Below, piece after piece: positions 33,351 to 41,696 of a stretch of DNA of 64,000 nucleotides (positions within the stretch are counted from its first letter, which is position 1; the number at the start of each line of letters is the position of its first letter). The stretch lies in the NCBI RefSeq assembly GCF_004216905.1, contig NZ_SGXJ01000003.1, positions 620,001-684,000 on the forward strand, given 5' to 3'. This stretch comes from Kribbella sp. VKM Ac-2569 (lineage in GTDB: Bacteria; Actinomycetota; Actinomycetes; Propionibacteriales; Kribbellaceae). A program made the translations under genes and the position numbers. The notes under the pieces were generated by a model, which had not been told where the DNA came from, did no database searches, and saw only the letters and a program-made list of their open reading frames with translations.

Positions 33351-34472
33351 GTGATGACCAAGCAGGGCAGTTTCAAGCGGGCAGTGCGTCAACACGCACG
33401 CCGCTCAGGGCAGCGCTACACCGCAGCACGTGCCGACCTGGAGATCGCCGAGCGACAGGCGTTCATCCACGATCGCCCGTTCGAACACGATGCGCTCGCG
33501 GCTCACCTCGAAGCGCATTACGGGATCCAGATCGCCTCGTTGGCCTCGATCGACGACGACCCCAACACCCGGCCGCGCGACTCGTGGCCCGGCCACTACC
33601 CCGCAACGCTGCTCCTCAGGCGCAAGGACGGCCCGCCATGGATCGCGCGGATCTTCTCCTCCCCCGCCGACCAGGTCAGCCGGGTGCTGGGCGATGCGGA
33701 CATCCTGCGTTTCCTGTCCGCGCACAACTTTCCTGCCGAACGTTTGGCGCATCAGGAGCCGGTGTCGGTATTCAACGGCAGCGGCGTGATCGTGACCCAG
33801 TTCGTCGAGGGCGGCCGTCCCGATGCGTCCGCAATCCAGCACGAGCTCGGGAGCCTGCTCGGCCGGCTGCACAGCCTTCCCGCCGCCGACGGCGCGGTCG
33901 CCCGGCCTGGCGGCTCCGACGAATCCGGCGGCGGCGTCCATGTCGGACGACCGAAAGAGGACCTTGCCGCGGCCATGAACTTCCTGGTGAGCGTCGAGGA
34001 TGACGTTGCCCCCGAGGGCAGGGAGAGTTTCGAACTGCTCCGTGATCGGGTCGAGAACGCCGACGATGCCGAAGGCCTTCCCGAAGCCCTAACCCACGGC
34101 AACTACCACGCCTGGTCCGCAGTCGGTACGCCGGAAAGCCTTGTCATCGTGGGATGGGCTGGATCAGGGCGCGGTCCACGGCTGCCTGCGCTTGCCTGGC
34201 TTCTCACGACCGCGGCAGAAGGCGATCTGTCACGCGTCGACGAGGCTGTTCGGGGTTACTCCGAACACATCCAGCTCACCGGCGAAGAGATCGACAGACT
34301 CCCCAGTGTCCTCCACATGAAACCGCTTTGGCTCGGCTGCCTCGACTATCGCCAAGCGGTGCTCAGCGGGAGAACGCCAACTCTGGAAGACGGTTGGCCG
34401 GCCTGGGCCGCCGACCGCACTGATCACGTCGAACGAATCGCGGCTCGCGCAGTTGCAGCACTACGCACCTGA
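33351..34472 (+). CDS. APH-fold protein lacking key catalytic residues (possible pseudokinase)
   Basis: The protein has 373 residues from GTG 33351 (ATG 33354 also usable; GAGGAGG upstream). A basic N-terminal tail (QGSFKRAVRQHARRSGQRY) precedes an APH-like fold with WIARIFSS and VIVTQFVEGGRPD. The expected HGDxxxxN loop reads LTHGNYHAWSAV, replacing Asp by Asn and losing the final Asn, and the metal-binding IDW/IDF reads IVGWAGSG. Catalysis therefore looks lost while the fold is kept. I believe relatives with a similar basic tail and HGN exist, which would make this a family trait; I could not check. Confidence 0.75.
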   Translation: MMTKQGSFKRAVRQHARRSGQRYTAARADLEIAERQAFIHDRPFEHDALAAHLEAHYGIQIASLASIDDDPNTRPRDSWPGHYPATLLLRRKDGPPWIARIFSSPADQVSRVLGDADILRFLSAHNFPAERLAHQEPVSVFNGSGVIVTQFVEGGRPDASAIQHELGSLLGRLHSLPAADGAVARPGGSDESGGGVHVGRPKEDLAAAMNFLVSVEDDVAPEGRESFELLRDRVENADDAEGLPEALTHGNYHAWSAVGTPESLVIVGWAGSGRGPRLPALAWLLTTAAEGDLSRVDEAVRGYSEHIQLTGEEIDRLPSVLHMKPLWLGCLDYRQAVLSGRTPTLEDGWPAWAADRTDHVERIAARAVAALRT

Positions 34473-34479
34473 AGGTTCC

Positions 34480-34562
34480 TCACCAGGACGGCCTCGCCCG
34501 ACCCGTCCAGGCGGCGAGCTCGAGGATGTCCTGCAGGCGGTGCTGGCGGTCCCCCGCTAGCG
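34480..34562 (-). pseudogene. Possible 3'-end scrap of a lost gene
   Basis: The minus strand reads AGDRQHRLQDILELAAWTGR followed by ARPSW and a stop at 34480. It has natural-looking helix composition, but no upstream part, since the intact methyltransferase begins to end at 34573. A perfect palindrome CCGCTAGCGG (34554-34563) marks its upper edge. Confidence 0.3.
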
Positions 34563-34572
34563 GACGATGCGG

Positions 34573-35307
34573 CTAGTGGCTGGGATGGGGCCGTAGCTTG
34601 AAGATCAGGATGCCGAGGTACTTGTTCATCCATGCCTGTTTGTGTGGGTAGCGGCGTCGGGCCTCCTCGGACAGTTGAGGCTCGATCGCAGTCTCGATCC
34701 ACAGCCCTGCCGCACTGAACACGTTGATCAGGTCAGAGATGGTGTACGGGCGCTTCGTGAGGGTGATCTGGTCGTTCCAGCCGCTGAGGTAGGAGAACTG
34801 GGCGGTGGAGAAGTACTCCTCGCCCAAGGACGATCCATTCTGTTCGGTCCGTTCGACGGCGTATCGGATCGGTTGTGTCCTGGTCAGCAGGATGAATCCG
34901 TCGTCGGCCAGCATCGCGCGCGCTGCCTGCAGGGTGCGGACCGGATCCTTCGCATAGCCGAAAGACTGCAGGAACAAGATCCGGTCGAACCTGCGACCGG
35001 CGAGCCCAGGCACAGAATCCAGCTCCGAGAGATCGCCTCGAATGAACTCCGAGCCAGGCGGCGGGGCACTGAGGAAGTTGCCACTGACATCGATACCTAC
35101 GGAGGCGGTCGCACCGTCTCCAACCAGCTCAGCGAGCTTGCCGCCGTTGCCGCAACCGACATCGAGCACCGACCGTCCGGTGACATCACCCAGAAGGTCT
35201 CGCTGCGCAGGCCACTCGACAAGCCGATCGAGCGAGTCCTCCTTGGTTCGGGCCCGCTCGTAGTCCGGAGCGAGTTCTTGCCACGCTGCCTGTGAGTCGT
35301 CTGACAT
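34573..35307 (-). CDS. Class I SAM-dependent methyltransferase
   Basis: The protein has 244 residues from ATG 35307; a GTG at 35313 lies 7 nt after TATGGT and may be the leaderless start. Motif I is VLDVGCGNGGKLAELVG, then VGIDVSGNFL, an ILFLQSFGYAKDP motif IV region and MLADDGFILLTRTQP. The C-terminal RRRYPHKQAWMNKYLGILIF is typical of a group often annotated as small-molecule or tRNA-type methyltransferases. It is divergent from an APH gene. Confidence 0.88.
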   Translation of the reverse strand: MSDDSQAAWQELAPDYERARTKEDSLDRLVEWPAQRDLLGDVTGRSVLDVGCGNGGKLAELVGDGATASVGIDVSGNFLSAPPPGSEFIRGDLSELDSVPGLAGRRFDRILFLQSFGYAKDPVRTLQAARAMLADDGFILLTRTQPIRYAVERTEQNGSSLGEEYFSTAQFSYLSGWNDQITLTKRPYTISDLINVFSAAGLWIETAIEPQLSEEARRRYPHKQAWMNKYLGILIFKLRPHPSH

Positions 35308-35400
35308 CGCCACGAAACAGACCATAGTTGCTCGCGGTCCCCTGGTGCCGTCCGGGAAATTCCGGTGCGTCGAGGAACTGGGCGGCCTAGATTGCGTGGG

Positions 35401-36324
35401 GTGAAGCTTTCGGAGCTTGGTGTGCCGGTTGGGCCGATGGTTCGTGTTCACGGTGGGTTCGCCAATCGGATGTATCGGCTCGACACCGACCAGGGGTCGT
35501 TCGCGGTGAAGGAGCTGAATCTCGCCGACCGTCGCTGGACCTACCACGTGGAGGACGTGTTCAGGTTCGAACGGGCGGCCTTCGCCGCCGGCATCCCGAT
35601 GCCGGAGCCGATCTCGGCGAGCGACAACACGCTCGTCCACCGGTGGGTCGAGGGAGAGAAGGTGCCCGAAGCACCGGTGTCGGAGGCCTACGCGTTCGAG
35701 ATCGGCGAGATCCTCGCGCGCATCCACGCGCTCGACGTCGAGTGGCCCCACAGGTCGGTCGAGGAGCCGGTGTCACGGGACTGGCCCGAGCTCGCCGAAC
35801 GGGCGGCGGCGACCGAACAGCCGTGGGCCGACGAACTCGCCTCCCACGTCGAGACGTTCCAAGCGATCGCCCACTTCGTCGATACCTGCGAACGGCCAGG
35901 CCCCGTCGTGCTGACCCACAAGGACATCCAACCGTGGAACCTGCTTGCTCGTGACGGTCGGCCGGTGGTGCTCGACTGGGAGCTCTCGGGGATGCTCGAC
36001 CTGTCCAGCGAGCTCGGCTCGACCGCGCTGAGCATCGCGAAGGGTCCTGGCCTCGACCACATCGAGCCCACGGTCTTCCGCGCTGTCCTTGACGGGTACG
36101 TCGCAGGAGGTGGAGCGCTGCCGCCGCCGGGTCCAAGTTGGTTCGTCTTCATGATCGGCGGCTGGCTGGGGCACACGAGGTGGAACATCCTCCGCTGCCT
36201 CGCCGGTGCCGAGGCGAACACCGGCCCTGACCTCGCGCTGTCGCAGGAGTCGGCGGGCAACGGCGTACGCGGCCTCCCGGACATGTTCGCCCGGCTCCCG
36301 GAGCTCGAGACGCTGCTCGTGTGA
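35401..36324 (+). CDS. APH-family kinase
   Basis: The protein has 307 residues from GTG 35401, which lies 7 nt after TAGATT (leaderless). The N-lobe contains GGFANRMYRLDTDQGSFAVKEL. The catalytic loop is LTHKDIQPWNLL (HxDxxxxN with Lys at the Gly position) and the metal Asp is in PVVLDWELSGM. The substrate is unknown. It is followed 60 bp later by another APH gene. Confidence 0.9.
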   Translation: MKLSELGVPVGPMVRVHGGFANRMYRLDTDQGSFAVKELNLADRRWTYHVEDVFRFERAAFAAGIPMPEPISASDNTLVHRWVEGEKVPEAPVSEAYAFEIGEILARIHALDVEWPHRSVEEPVSRDWPELAERAAATEQPWADELASHVETFQAIAHFVDTCERPGPVVLTHKDIQPWNLLARDGRPVVLDWELSGMLDLSSELGSTALSIAKGPGLDHIEPTVFRAVLDGYVAGGGALPPPGPSWFVFMIGGWLGHTRWNILRCLAGAEANTGPDLALSQESAGNGVRGLPDMFARLPELETLLV

Positions 36325-36384
36325 CTCCCCCGCCGGTCCAAAATGCAGATGCCTCGTAGCGGATCGTTAGGTGAGACTTGGGCG

Positions 36385-37287
36385 ATGGGGACAACGCCTC
36401 GCTCGATCATCGACTCGGTGGTGCGGTCGGTCTGCGGTCGCGACGTCGAGGGCCTTGTTCCTCTCGCCGGTGGCGGGATGAATGAGACGTACCGCGTTCA
36501 GCTCGCGGGCGATGTCGCGGTGGTCGTACGGATCGCGCGTCAGGGTACGCCGTGGTTCATCGATGAGGCGTACCTCATGACGCAGGCGCGTTCCGTGGGC
36601 GTCCCGACGGCAGAGGTGCTCGGCCTCGAGCATCTGGATCACGAGGGCGAGTTACTGTCCTTCTCGATCCAGCAGTTCCTGCCGGGCCGTTCGCTCGACG
36701 AGCTCAGCGGCGAACTGTCTGCCGCTGAGCTCGAGCGGTTGGTTCTGGACGCCGGCGAAATTCTGGCGCGGGTGCACAGCGTGGTTCTGGACGAGCAGCG
36801 AGGCATCCAGCACCAACTGCGCTCGCCCAACGAGCGCGAAGTCTCCCGGGTCGCAGGCATCGTCAGGGAGGCGCTCGGCCCGGCGGCGGCCGCGGTCGTC
36901 GAGCGCGGGGCTGACTTCCTGCGGCAGGAGGTGACGACCCGTGCGGCTCCCCCGGTGTCGCTCGTCCATGGCGACTTCTGCCCGAAGAACCTCCTGGTCC
37001 ACGACGGGACGGTCGCGGGCATCATCGACTGGGAGTTCGCCGGCCGTACGTCGCCGGCGTACGACTTCGCCCAATGGGAGGTGGATGCCGGCGACGTGCT
37101 GCAGGACCGATTGGACCTGGTACGGCGCGGGTACGCGCGGGTCGCTGATCCCGAGTCGGCCCAGGCGGGTTGGACGCCGGCCTTCGCTATCGATTGGGCA
37201 CTCGAAAAGCTCGGGTGGAAGAGCCCTGCTTCGCCAGCGCAGTTCCGACGCTGCCTGGACGTGATCGCCCGCTACACCACGCCTTGA
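36385..37287 (+). CDS. APH-family kinase
   Basis: The protein has 300 residues. The N-lobe contains GGGMNETYRVQLAGDVAVVVR. The catalytic loop is LVHGDFCPKNLLV and the metal Asp is in GIIDWEFAGRTSPAYDFAQWE, both canonical. The C-terminal helices contain IDWALEKLGW. It overlaps the 3' end of the convergent methyltransferase gene by 16 bp. Confidence 0.92.
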   Translation: MGTTPRSIIDSVVRSVCGRDVEGLVPLAGGGMNETYRVQLAGDVAVVVRIARQGTPWFIDEAYLMTQARSVGVPTAEVLGLEHLDHEGELLSFSIQQFLPGRSLDELSGELSAAELERLVLDAGEILARVHSVVLDEQRGIQHQLRSPNEREVSRVAGIVREALGPAAAAVVERGADFLRQEVTTRAAPPVSLVHGDFCPKNLLVHDGTVAGIIDWEFAGRTSPAYDFAQWEVDAGDVLQDRLDLVRRGYARVADPESAQAGWTPAFAIDWALEKLGWKSPASPAQFRRCLDVIARYTTP

Positions 37288-38063
37288 CCAGCAGTGCCGG
37301 CTGTCAGGAGGTAGGTGGCAGGGATGCTCATCGCCTGCTCCCCTAGGCCCGGGTACATCTCCTGAACCGGAGACTCCTGGAGAGAACGAAGGGTCAGACC
37401 GGCGGTGAGAACTGCGGTGACAATGCTGCTGATGCTCCAGACGAAACTGCGGTGCGGAACGTCGGGCGTGCCTAGCGTTCGGGTGATTTCCGGGGCTTTC
37501 AGCGGGTCGGCGTAGGCGTCACGGTCAGTGCCGAAATAGTCGCCGCTGACGGACAACGCGTTCTCTCCGCGCACTGTCAGGATCTCCCAGAGCGGATGGT
37601 GTTCGCTGATCACCAGGAGACCGCCGGCGTTGAGCCGGCCGGCGACCAATCGCGTCCACTCGGTGATGCCCGGCACCCAGCACAGACCGCCCCACGAAAT
37701 GTAGATGACGTCGAATCCGGTGATCTCGGAATCCAGCGTCATCATGTCCTGCAGGACGAACGTGACGTCCAGCCCGAGCGCTTCCGCCTTCTCTCGGCCG
37801 GTGGCCAGGTGCGACGGCGCAATATCTACAGCAGTGACGTCTGCGCCGAGCTGTGCGAACGTCAACGCCTCATCGCCCACCGAACACGCCAGCTGCAATA
37901 CGCGACGACCGCGCACGTCCCCGATAGCGGCAAGCTCGTCGTCCGTGAGCGCACTGCCACCGCCCAGGAAGAATTCGACCGGCTCACCGTGACGATGTGG
38001 CGCCAGTCGCTCCCAGTACTCGCTGTTCTGCCTGACAATCTCGGAAACTCGCAGCTCAGACAT
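37272..38063 (-). CDS. Class I SAM-dependent methyltransferase
   Basis: The protein has 263 residues. Motif I reads VLQLACSVGDEALTFAQLG, a Cys/Ser variant of the usual GxGxG loop, then VTAVDIAPSHLATGREKA, FDVIYISWGGLCWVPG and LNAGGLLVISEHHPLWE. That LACSVGDE variant is typical of one actinobacterial methyltransferase subgroup. Its start overlaps the GNAT gene's stop by 8 bp, so they are cotranscribed. Confidence 0.88.
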   Translation of the reverse strand: MSELRVSEIVRQNSEYWERLAPHRHGEPVEFFLGGGSALTDDELAAIGDVRGRRVLQLACSVGDEALTFAQLGADVTAVDIAPSHLATGREKAEALGLDVTFVLQDMMTLDSEITGFDVIYISWGGLCWVPGITEWTRLVAGRLNAGGLLVISEHHPLWEILTVRGENALSVSGDYFGTDRDAYADPLKAPEITRTLGTPDVPHRSFVWSISSIVTAVLTAGLTLRSLQESPVQEMYPGLGEQAMSIPATYLLTAGTAGQGVV

Positions 38064-38718
38064 CAGGCTGACCGTCCTTCAAAGGCAAGAATGTTCGGCA
38101 GGCTTCGAGGTTGTGGAGTTGGATGTCGTTTCTGCGGTGCGGTTGCCAGTTTTCTCTGGTCAGGCGCCAGCGGTTCAGGAGGGCGGGTTCGCCTTGTCTG
38201 GTGTCCCAGTCCGAGCCGTTGGGTTCGTAGCCGAGAGCTTGCGAGATCGCGTTGGAGCTGTGGTTGTCCACGAACGCGTCGCTGCTCGCTTCCTTCGCCC
38301 TGAGTCCGTCGAATCCGAGGTGCAGGATCGCTGAACGCATCTCGCGTCCGAGTCCGCGGCCGCGGTGATCGGCAGACAGCCAGGAGAACGTCGTGAACGT
38401 CCCGAAGGTAGAAAACCTCACCCCGCACAGGTCTTGCATGCCGACCGGCTGACCATCAACCACAACCACGAAGTACAGCCGCCAGGCATCAGCTTCGACC
38501 CTCCCCCGGCCCCGCCAGATCGCCTGCAGCCACTTGGCCACCCGCAGGTCGGGATCGGGCTCGTAGAGCGAGATCGGGTCGTCGTACGGCAGCGGGTCGG
38601 CGTGGGTCTTGCCTGCGCGCACGTCCTCTGCGAGCTGGTCCAACAGGTCATCCGTGGCGCCGCGCAGCTCCAGCTTCGGCGTGCTCACTCGCACATCGAA
38701 GAGAGGGTAAGCCTTCAT
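38056..38718 (-). CDS. GNAT N-acetyltransferase
   Basis: The protein has 220 residues. The acetyl-CoA loop is ADHRGRGLGREMRSAI, preceded by a TFTTFSWL strand, and C-terminal SNAISQALGYEPNG is the usual closing motif. It has an N-terminal segment VSTPKLELRGATDDLL as in RimJ/RimL-type enzymes. It is the first gene of a pair with the methyltransferase. Confidence 0.88.
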   Translation of the reverse strand: MKAYPLFDVRVSTPKLELRGATDDLLDQLAEDVRAGKTHADPLPYDDPISLYEPDPDLRVAKWLQAIWRGRGRVEADAWRLYFVVVVDGQPVGMQDLCGVRFSTFGTFTTFSWLSADHRGRGLGREMRSAILHLGFDGLRAKEASSDAFVDNHSSNAISQALGYEPNGSDWDTRQGEPALLNRWRLTRENWQPHRRNDIQLHNLEACRTFLPLKDGQPDV

Positions 38719-38808
38719 GGCGCAGTCACTCTGTTGATCGACACGATCCGATCCAAGCGCACCCCATAGCGATCACGCACGTGCTTTTGCGGTGTATAGG
38801 CTGCCGTA

Positions 38809-39531
38809 ATGCAATCCGAGGGTCGATCGCGTCTGGCTGACGGGTGGGATGCCAATGCCGGGGCGTGGATCGAATGGACCAGACGAGGGCTCGACAGCTA
38901 CAACACCCACAAGTTCGCCTTCCTGCCGTTGATCCCGCCACCTGGTCGGCTCACCGTAGATGTCGGCGCCGGTGAGGGTCGGGTCAGCCGTGAACTGCGG
39001 GCGCGAGGGCATCGCGTCCTGGCGATCGATCGGTCGTCGACCATGATTCGCTCCGCGGCGACCCACCCCGAGGAACCTGTACCGGCCGTTGTCGCTGACG
39101 CCGTGAACCTCCCGTTGCCGGACGCGGCCGCCGACTGCGCCGTGGCATTCATGAGCTTGCACGACATCGACAACGTCGTACCGGCGATCGCGGAGATCGG
39201 CCGAATTCTCGCCGTCGGTGGCAAATTGGTGATGGCGATCGTGCACCCGCTCAATTCAGCGGGCGATTTCGACAGTGAGGCGGCCGGTCCGAATCCGCCG
39301 TACATCATCCCGGATTCGTACACTGAAGCCAGGCACTACACCAACACGCGCGCCCGAGACGGCCTGTCGATGACGTACCACGGAATTCACCGACCACTGC
39401 AGACCTACACCGAGGCTCTCGCTGACGCGGGCCTGGTGATCGAGCGACTCCGGGAACAGGGCTCCGACGATCCCGAGAACAAGTGGTACCGAATCCCGCT
39501 GTTCCTGCACATCGTTGCTTCCCGCCCCTAA
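38809..39531 (+). CDS. Class I SAM-dependent methyltransferase
   Basis: The protein has 240 residues. Motif I is TVDVGAGEGRVSRELRARG, then VLAIDRSSTMIRSA, DCAVAFMSLHDIDN and LAVGGKLVMAIVHPLNSAG. The C-terminal YHGIHRPLQTYTEALADAGLVI is like that of the genes at 17002 and 29287. TAGGCT lies 6 nt before the ATG (leaderless). It converges with the HIT gene, with 5 bp between stops. Confidence 0.9.
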   Translation: MQSEGRSRLADGWDANAGAWIEWTRRGLDSYNTHKFAFLPLIPPPGRLTVDVGAGEGRVSRELRARGHRVLAIDRSSTMIRSAATHPEEPVPAVVADAVNLPLPDAAADCAVAFMSLHDIDNVVPAIAEIGRILAVGGKLVMAIVHPLNSAGDFDSEAAGPNPPYIIPDSYTEARHYTNTRARDGLSMTYHGIHRPLQTYTEALADAGLVIERLREQGSDDPENKWYRIPLFLHIVASRP

Positions 39532-39536
39532 GCTGT

Positions 39537-39872
39537 TCAGCGTTGAGGCCCGCTGTGGACGTGAACGTGCAGGTGCTTGGAATCCTGGTATTCACCAAGG
39601 TTCGTCAGCACCGCGGCCGCTCCGGTAGTTCGCTCGGTCTCGGGCGCGATCGACTGCACGACCGCGAGCAATCGACGTACGACGTGCTCGTCAGCCGAAC
39701 TCACCGTGGTCAATGACGCAATGTGTTGTTTCGGCACGATGACGATGTGATCCGTCCAGAACGGCCGGGTGTGATGAAACGCGAGCACCAATTCGTCCTC
39801 GTACACAACATCGAGCGAACCCGAATCAGGAATCGCCACATCGCAATAGAAGTCGTCGCCGCTGTACTGCAC
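39537..39872 (-). CDS. HIT-family protein
   Basis: The protein has 111 residues from GTG 39872, placed by a TATCCT box 6 nt upstream (leaderless). The HIT catalytic triad is HLHVHVHSG near the C-terminus, preceded by FHHTRPFWTDHIVIVPKQHI. HIT proteins hydrolyse nucleoside phosphoramidates or adenylylated compounds. It is divergent from a two-gene ABC exporter and shares a symmetric dyad operator with it, so common control is likely; the biochemical link is unknown. Confidence 0.88.
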   Translation of the reverse strand: MQYSGDDFYCDVAIPDSGSLDVVYEDELVLAFHHTRPFWTDHIVIVPKQHIASLTTVSSADEHVVRRLLAVVQSIAPETERTTGAAAVLTNLGEYQDSKHLHVHVHSGPQR

Positions 39873-39894
39873 CCTCAGAGGATAGCGACTCCCC

Positions 39895-39914
39895 CTTGTG
39901 AAGACGATCACAAG
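39895..39914. promoter_or_regulatory. Shared operator dyad between HIT and ABC exporter genes
   Basis: CTTGTGA-AGACGA-TCACAAG is a perfect 7-bp dyad. It lies 6 bp upstream of TAGGGT (39921-39926), the -10 box of the exporter operon, and 10 bp from TATCCT, the opposing -10 box of the HIT gene. It therefore covers the -35 regions of both promoters. No regulator gene is adjacent. Confidence 0.65.
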
Positions 39915-39932
39915 AGACGGTAGGGTGATGCG

Positions 39933-41696
39933 ATGACGCGCGACGGTGCACGGCGACGTACGGCGCGTGTCCGCGAGTGGCTGGACCGGACGAGCGAGAC
40001 GGGGAACCCGGCAACGGCCAACGATCTGGCCGGACCTTTCCGCTTCCTCTTCTGGCTCGCGCGGTCGCAGTCCCGACGGATCGCGTTGGGCGGAGTCCTC
40101 GGCACTCTCTGGATGGTGGGCCTGGCCGTGCCGCCGTGGGTGCTGTCCCGTGCAGTTGATGAAGGACTTGTGGCCCGCAATACCGGCGCCCTGATCAGAT
40201 GGGCCGTGGTACTGCTGGCGGTCAGCGTCCTGAATGCGCTGCTGGGTATCGCTCGGCACCGAACGATGACCAAGGTCCGGATGGACGCATCGTTCCGCGC
40301 AGTCCGAGCCGCCGTCGGTCATACGTCTCGCTTGGGTGCCTCATTGCCGGGACGAGTCAGCACTGGAGAGGTCGTGACGGTCGGCATCGCCGACGTGTAC
40401 ACGGTCGCGATGGCGTTGACCGTCGCCGGTCCTGGTGTTGGGGCGGTCGTCGCGTACGCCGTGGTTGCCGTCGTACTGTTCACCACTTCCCCGCTGCTGG
40501 CCGCGGTCGTGCTCGCCGGCGTTCCGCTGCTCGCTGTCGCAGTCGGACCGTTCTTGCAGCGCATCGAACGGACCGGCGGCGAGTACCGCGTGCACCAGGG
40601 ACGGTTGACGACCCGCCTGGTCGATGTGTTGGCCGGTCTTCGTGTGCTCAACGGCCTTGGTGGCAAGGCTTTCGTCGCAGAGCGGTACGAGCACCAGTCG
40701 CAGGGACTGGTGGGACACGGCTACCGCGTTGCCGGACCCGCGAGCTGGGTCGGCGCATTGTCGACCGGTTTGCCGGCGCTGTTCCTGGCCGCGGTCGTGT
40801 GGTTGTCGGCACGAATGGCAGCCACCGGAGCCATCACGATCGGTGATGTCGTCGCCGTCTACGGGTACGTCGCCGTACTCGTCGTTCCCGTGTCCGCCTT
40901 CATCGAGGGTGGTGGTGACATCGCCCGGGCTCGCGTGGCCGGGCGACGAATCATCGACCTGCTCAACCTGCCCGCCGCCCGCGACAACGACGGGGTCATC
41001 CCGAGCGGTTGCGGCCCGTTAGCCGACCCCGCCTCGGGAGTGATCGTTCGTCCCGGTGTGTTGACGGCCTTGGTCGCTGCCCGGCCGGCGGAGACGAGGA
41101 CGCTGATCGAGCGGCTGGGCCAGCTGAACACCGACGCTGACGTGAGTGCGACGTGGGCCGGTGTGCCGATCGATGACGTCGCGCGTGAAGAGTTCCGGCG
41201 CCGGTTGGTTGTTGCCGACAACGATGCCGAGGTGTTCGCCGGGACCGTTCGGGATGTTGTCGCGGGCCGTCTCGCGCCTGACGACAACCGGATCCGCGCA
41301 GCTCTCCGAGTCGCTGTGGCCGAGGACGTCGTGGAGGCGCTGCCCGGCGGGCTGGACGCGACGATCGCCGCCAGCGGAAGTGACCTGTCCGGCGGGCAAC
41401 GGCAGCGGATCCGGCTCGCCCGCGCTGTCTATGCCGCACCCGACGTCCTGCTCGCCGTCGAACCGACGTCCGCGGTCGACGCGAACACCGAGGCGGCGAT
41501 GATCGACCGGATCCGCGAGGCACGGCGCGACACGACAACGGTGATCACGACGTCGTCGCCGCTCGTGCTGGACCGCGCCGACGAGGTCGTCGTCCTGGTC
41601 GACGGCAAGTCGTCGTCGGTCGGGACACACGCGGAACTTCTGCGCAGCGACTCGTACTATCGCGAGCTCGTCTCCCGTGCCCAGGACGACCGATGA
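39933..41696 (+). CDS. ABC exporter half-transporter with degenerate Walker motifs
   Basis: The protein has 587 residues. Residues 45-320 form a six-helix type-IV (exporter) membrane domain. The C-terminal ATPase domain keeps the signature LSGGQRQR (near 488) but has no Walker A: the position reads GVLTALVAARPAETRTL near 375. Walker B reads LLAVEPTSAVD with the usual Asp replaced, and the H-loop reads TTSSPLV without His. It is coupled by an ATGA overlap to a partner with the opposite pattern. Together they should form a heterodimer with one working ATP site. The ATG is 6 nt after TAGGGT. Confidence 0.9.
   Translation: MTRDGARRRTARVREWLDRTSETGNPATANDLAGPFRFLFWLARSQSRRIALGGVLGTLWMVGLAVPPWVLSRAVDEGLVARNTGALIRWAVVLLAVSVLNALLGIARHRTMTKVRMDASFRAVRAAVGHTSRLGASLPGRVSTGEVVTVGIADVYTVAMALTVAGPGVGAVVAYAVVAVVLFTTSPLLAAVVLAGVPLLAVAVGPFLQRIERTGGEYRVHQGRLTTRLVDVLAGLRVLNGLGGKAFVAERYEHQSQGLVGHGYRVAGPASWVGALSTGLPALFLAAVVWLSARMAATGAITIGDVVAVYGYVAVLVVPVSAFIEGGGDIARARVAGRRIIDLLNLPAARDNDGVIPSGCGPLADPASGVIVRPGVLTALVAARPAETRTLIERLGQLNTDADVSATWAGVPIDDVAREEFRRRLVVADNDAEVFAGTVRDVVAGRLAPDDNRIRAALRVAVAEDVVEALPGGLDATIAASGSDLSGGQRQRIRLARAVYAAPDVLLAVEPTSAVDANTEAAMIDRIREARRDTTTVITTSSPLVLDRADEVVVLVDGKSSSVGTHAELLRSDSYYRELVSRAQDDR

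Noticed and set aside
31452..37287. A dedicated aminoglycoside-resistance island
   Set aside because: The APH fold is shared by many metabolic kinases, the genes are diverse, and no resistance-specific substrate residues, integron or transposase are present.
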